Origin: Desulfovibrio sp.
GTDB lineage: Bacteria > Desulfobacterota > Desulfovibrionia > Desulfovibrionales > Desulfovibrionaceae
Assembly (NCBI RefSeq): GCF_019424165.1
Contig: NZ_JAHZAA010000006.1
Span: forward strand, 44,396 to 70,970
Direction: 5' to 3'
DNA length: 26,575 nt
The notes beneath the pieces were generated by a model. It did not search any database, was not told where the DNA came from, and was given only the letters and a program-made list of their open reading frames with translations. Made by a program: the position numbers and the translations under genes. This document shows, piece after piece, positions 24,119 through 26,575 of this stretch (positions within the stretch are counted from its first letter, which is position 1; each line of letters starts with the position of its first letter).

Positions 24119-24163
24119 CTCTTGAAAAGGATATGCCGTGAAGAACGTACCGACAGCCCCGCC

Positions 24164-24184
24164 CCGGGAAAACCCCGGTTTTTT
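24164..24184 (+). terminator. Short + strand terminator
   Basis: CCGGG, an AAAAC loop, CCCGG, then six T's. It faces the + strand, where I can assign no gene, so it may end a small RNA or be relict. Confidence 0.6.
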
Positions 24185-24222
24185 CAACGGGTGTTTGCCG
24201 GATCAGGGCCAGGCGGCCTCGA

Positions 24223-25278
24223 TTACATGACCACAACCGGCTTGATCATATCGCGCGGCTTGTCTTTCATCATCAGAAGCGCCTTTTCGATATGTTCGAT
24301 ACCCTGAAAACGATGGGTCAGCAGCGGGGCCACATCCAGACGCCCCGTAACCAGCAGGCTGGCGAGTTTTTCCATACGCAGCCGCCCGCCGGGCATCAGG
24401 CCGCCGGCCACTGTTTTGTGGCCCATGCCGCACCCCCATTCCACGCGGGGAAGCTTGACGGAATCGCCGGAGCCCAGATAGTTGACGTTGCCGATGCGGC
24501 CTCCCGGCTTGAGCACACGGATAACCTCGGCAAAAGTATCAACATCGCCGCCTGCTATAATGGCCTTGTCAACGCCCTTTCCCCTGGTTTTTTCCATAAC
24601 CTGGGCAGCAATATCACCATCGTGATAATTGATGATATCCGTTGCGCCGTAATGGCGCGCCGTCTCAATACAAACAGGCCGCGAGCCCACAGCGAAAAGC
24701 TCGCCCGCTCCGCGCAAGGCGGCCCCGGCCACGGCCATAAGCCCCACCGGACCGATGCCCACCACCAGCACAGAATCACCATACTGCACATCAGCCAGCT
24801 CCGCACCATGCAGGCCTGTGGGTACCATGTCGCTGAGCATAACGGCCTCGGCAGGGTCAATGCCCTGCGGCAGATGGGCCAAATTGCCGTCAGCATCATT
24901 TACGTGAAAGACGTCGGCAAATACCCCGTCTTTGAAATTTGAAAACTTCCATCCGGCAAGCATGCCGCCGGAATGCATCGAAAACCCGGCCTGGGCTTCC
25001 AGCGAATTCCAGTCCGGCGTAATGGCGGGCACAATAACCTTGTCACCGGGCTTGAAATCGCGCACAAGCGCGCCCACTTCCGTGACCTCTCCCACAGCCT
25101 CGTGGCCCAGGATCATGTCATGCCGGTCGCCAATTGCTCCTTCCCATACTGTATGCACATCCGAGGTACAGGGTGAAATGGCAACAGGCCGCACCAATGC
25201 ATCCAGGGGACCGCACTGGGGCTTTTCCTTTTCGATCCAGCCGACCTGGTTCAGAGACAGCATCGCGAAACCTTTCAT
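24223..25278 (-). CDS. NADP-dependent secondary alcohol dehydrogenase
   Basis: A 351-residue zinc alcohol dehydrogenase very close in wording to the isopropanol/2-butanol dehydrogenases of Clostridium beijerinckii and Thermoanaerobacter brockii. The catalytic zinc ligands fall at the same positions as in those enzymes: Cys37, His59 (GHEAVGE) and Asp150. The nucleotide fold has GIGPVG (174-179), and the NADP-specific residues Gly198-Ser199-Arg200 and Tyr218 are conserved. It lacks the structural-zinc cysteine cluster of horse-liver-type enzymes, as these relatives do. It should interconvert ketones and secondary alcohols using NADP(H) in the cytoplasm. The ATG at 25278 follows AAGGAG; a longer frame adds 11 residues without a site. 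Transcribed alone. Confidence 0.95.
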   Translation of the reverse strand: MKGFAMLSLNQVGWIEKEKPQCGPLDALVRPVAISPCTSDVHTVWEGAIGDRHDMILGHEAVGEVTEVGALVRDFKPGDKVIVPAITPDWNSLEAQAGFSMHSGGMLAGWKFSNFKDGVFADVFHVNDADGNLAHLPQGIDPAEAVMLSDMVPTGLHGAELADVQYGDSVLVVGIGPVGLMAVAGAALRGAGELFAVGSRPVCIETARHYGATDIINYHDGDIAAQVMEKTRGKGVDKAIIAGGDVDTFAEVIRVLKPGGRIGNVNYLGSGDSVKLPRVEWGCGMGHKTVAGGLMPGGRLRMEKLASLLVTGRLDVAPLLTHRFQGIEHIEKALLMMKDKPRDMIKPVVVM

Positions 25279-25665
25279 GATAGCGCTCCTTCCGGTTATT
25301 TGTGTATTCAAACAATCGGAAGTCCTGCAATTTATGTCAAGTTCTTTTTTTCACATTTTGCCGGATACAGTCTCGCAAGCGCATGGAATGACGGTCAATA
25401 TCGAAATAAAAATAAAATAATCAAAATGTTATACTTCGATCCTTCAGGAGATGCATTGCGCCATCCCCCCCTTGAGCAGCAGGTTTGCGCGCATACCCAT
25501 ACAAAAACAGTATATAAAGTTGGCAGCATAAAACATGTCGTGAAACAAGGGGCAATCACCCCTGGCTGCAAACCATCTCCCTCGCTGCAACATTCGCAGT
25601 ATTGAAGACCGTGCAAACAGACCAGTCTCCAGCGGCGCAAAAGCGCAGCCGGACCTGCCGGGCGG
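25279..25665 (-). other. Spacer between tonB and alcohol dehydrogenase
   Basis: Holds the dehydrogenase promoter and a very AT-rich stretch near 25400-25440 (possible UP element or regulator site). AGGGG/CCCCT (25548-25563) followed by TGTTT on the - strand is a weak end for the tonB transcript. No gene is seen. Confidence 0.45.
25312..25340 (-). promoter_or_regulatory. Possible promoter of alcohol dehydrogenase
   Basis: A perfect TTGACA (25340-25335) followed after 17 nt by GATTGT (25317-25312), a poor -10. It is placed 34 nt before the ATG. The weak -10 suggests an activator is needed. Confidence 0.4.
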
Positions 25666-26388
25666 CTAGCGCAAGGCAAAATTATAGGGAATATTTACGA
25701 CAGTATTGACCGGGCGGCCGTTGACCTTGCCTGGAACAAAACGGGTCTTTTTTGCTGCGGCCAATGCGGCGTCATCAAAAACGCCCTCTGGCGTGGAAGT
25801 AATAACGACGCAGCGTTGCGGCTTGCCGTCCGTATCCACCACAAGCTGTACAAGCACCCGCCCCTGTAGCTTTTTTCTCCGGGCGCTGTCGGGATACACG
25901 GGCATGGCCCGGCGTGAAATGGACGGCCGCTGGTCCACGGCATCTTCCGCATACGGGCGCGTGGGCTGACTGTCCTGCGCTTCGCTGCCGGAGGCTGGCC
26001 CTCCTGCCGCAAGCGGTGCCTGCGGTGTCCCGGCAACGTGCCGTGGCTGTGGCTCCGGCGTCTGCCGGGGCGCGCGCTCCACAGGTTTTTCCGGCCGCTT
26101 TTGCGGGCGCTTTTTCGCAGAGATGCGTACTTCATCAACAGGCGGTTTTACGGTTTCCGGAGCGGCCTTTTCAAGGGGCGGCTCAGTCGCGTCCGAAGAT
26201 GCCGGCGACGGCAGGACAGCCTCTTCCGTGAGGGGAGCCGCCGGGGCAAACTCCGCCAGCGACACGTGGTAGACTTGCACTGGCGGCACGGCGTCCTCTG
26301 CCGCAAAAAGCAGCCCGAACCAGAGGATTGCGCCGTGCAGCAGCAGTGAAAACGCCTTGGGCGCAAGCCGGAATTTCAAGAAGCTCAT
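25666..26388 (-). CDS. tonB: TonB energy transducer
   Basis: A 240-residue periplasm-spanning protein that passes proton-motive energy from ExbB/ExbD to outer-membrane receptors. It has one N-terminal membrane helix (about 10-30, with the conserved SLLLH), a long Pro/Glu/Lys-rich spacer (about 45-150) and the TonB C-terminal fold (about 160-240) containing YPDSARRKKLQGRVLVQLVV and the closing VNIPYNFALR. Its ATG overlaps the exbD stop (ATGA), so the two are translationally coupled. Its receptor is not in the window; metal or siderophore uptake is a general expectation only. Confidence 0.92.
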   Translation of the reverse strand: MSFLKFRLAPKAFSLLLHGAILWFGLLFAAEDAVPPVQVYHVSLAEFAPAAPLTEEAVLPSPASSDATEPPLEKAAPETVKPPVDEVRISAKKRPQKRPEKPVERAPRQTPEPQPRHVAGTPQAPLAAGGPASGSEAQDSQPTRPYAEDAVDQRPSISRRAMPVYPDSARRKKLQGRVLVQLVVDTDGKPQRCVVITSTPEGVFDDAALAAAKKTRFVPGKVNGRPVNTVVNIPYNFALR

Positions 26389-26575
26389 TGCCCGAGCGGC
26401 TCCGTCCCCGCTTCTGGCACTGAAGATTCTCCGCCGGGCCTTTCCCCTGCCGTTCCGGGACGCGATTCTGCAATCATGCCGAGATTACTTATGCCCACGG
26501 CCCGCACTTGCCCCATAACCTCCATTACAATTCCGTACTCCACCTGCTTGTCAGCTCGCAAAAAAAGCTGCCTGC
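26385..26575 (-). CDS. exbD: ExbD/TolR family protein (C-terminal part)
   Basis: Only the last 62 residues are in the window; the 5' part lies beyond the right edge. LRADKQVEYGIVMEVMGQVR followed by AVGISNLGMIAES is the conserved end of the ExbD periplasmic domain. A further ~25 residues rich in Pro/Gly/Glu extend past the usual end. ExbD works with ExbB as the proton channel energising TonB. TolR of the Tol-Pal system is the alternative, but overlap with tonB favours ExbD. Confidence 0.88.
   Translation of the reverse strand, partial: RQLFLRADKQVEYGIVMEVMGQVRAVGISNLGMIAESRPGTAGERPGGESSVPEAGTEPLGQ

Larger units (their letters stand above)
23798..24222. other. Non-coding region with stacked hairpins
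   Basis: No convincing gene. It is AT-rich near 23860-23930 (likely the old promoter of the transporter remnant), then GC-rich with GTTCTGCG/CGCAGAAC (about 23972-24014) and two terminator-like stems (24078-24118, 24164-24184). Either these are remains of deleted genes or they end small transcripts. Confidence 0.4.

Noticed and set aside
23925..24125. 66-codon + strand open frame ending near the 24164 terminator
   Set aside because: The product is Arg/Ala/Pro-rich with no recognisable domain and no ribosome-binding site; hairpins cover most of it.
25321..25345. Sigma-54 promoter for the alcohol dehydrogenase
   Set aside because: TTGACATAAATTGCA is superficially similar, but the GG/GC spacing is one base short and the first G is missing.

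Overview
The window looks like chromosomal DNA from a Desulfovibrio-type sulfate reducer (Desulfobacterota). The pointers are siroheme-dependent (alternative) heme synthesis genes, a double-membrane envelope with TonB/ExbD, an EpsC-type serine acetyltransferase, a Cache-type chemoreceptor and a very large VCBS/RTX adhesin. Coding DNA is GC-rich; the spacers upstream of the chemoreceptor, the adhesin and the alcohol dehydrogenase are AT-rich. I saw no tRNA or rRNA gene, insertion sequence or CRISPR array.

Left part (1-6100, + strand): the 3' part of ahbD overlaps ahbA. These encode the last and a first enzyme of the Ahb route from siroheme to heme b. A hairpin-rich non-coding stretch ending in a strong terminator follows. 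Then come a lone methyl-accepting chemotaxis protein, a 90-bp palindromic element and a D-alanyl-D-alanine carboxypeptidase with a lysine/alanine-rich tail. A two-way terminator separates this block from the convergent genes to its right.

Middle (6267-11787, - strand): lepB is followed by comM, and an NCS2 purine permease lies upstream of both. Further upstream, cysE overlaps a newly called 51-residue lipoprotein gene. Divergent from cysE is a 61-residue YjfB-like protein behind a near-consensus sigma-28 (flagellar) promoter. Next is a short phosphoglycerate-dehydrogenase-type enzyme. That enzyme and cysE could together link 3-phosphoglycerate, serine and cysteine, but they are not in one operon.

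Right part (13958-26575, - strand): a single gene of about 8.9 kb encodes a BapA/LapA-like type I-secreted adhesin. It has an N-terminal prefix domain, about 16 VCBS-type repeats, a tandem RTX calcium-binding block and a C-terminal secretion region. One VCBS repeat is split by a ~100-residue, apparently helical insertion encoded by AT-richer DNA. No type I secretion genes are nearby. Upstream lie a long untranslated region, the remnant of an EamA/DMT transporter gene, an NADP-type secondary alcohol dehydrogenase, and tonB overlapping a truncated exbD at the window edge.

The items most worth a second look are the helical insertion in the adhesin, the sigma-28/YjfB-like unit, the cysteine cluster in CysE, the overlapping small lipoprotein gene, and the structured non-coding regions after ahbA and around the NCS2 leader. 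No complete new multi-gene system is evident.
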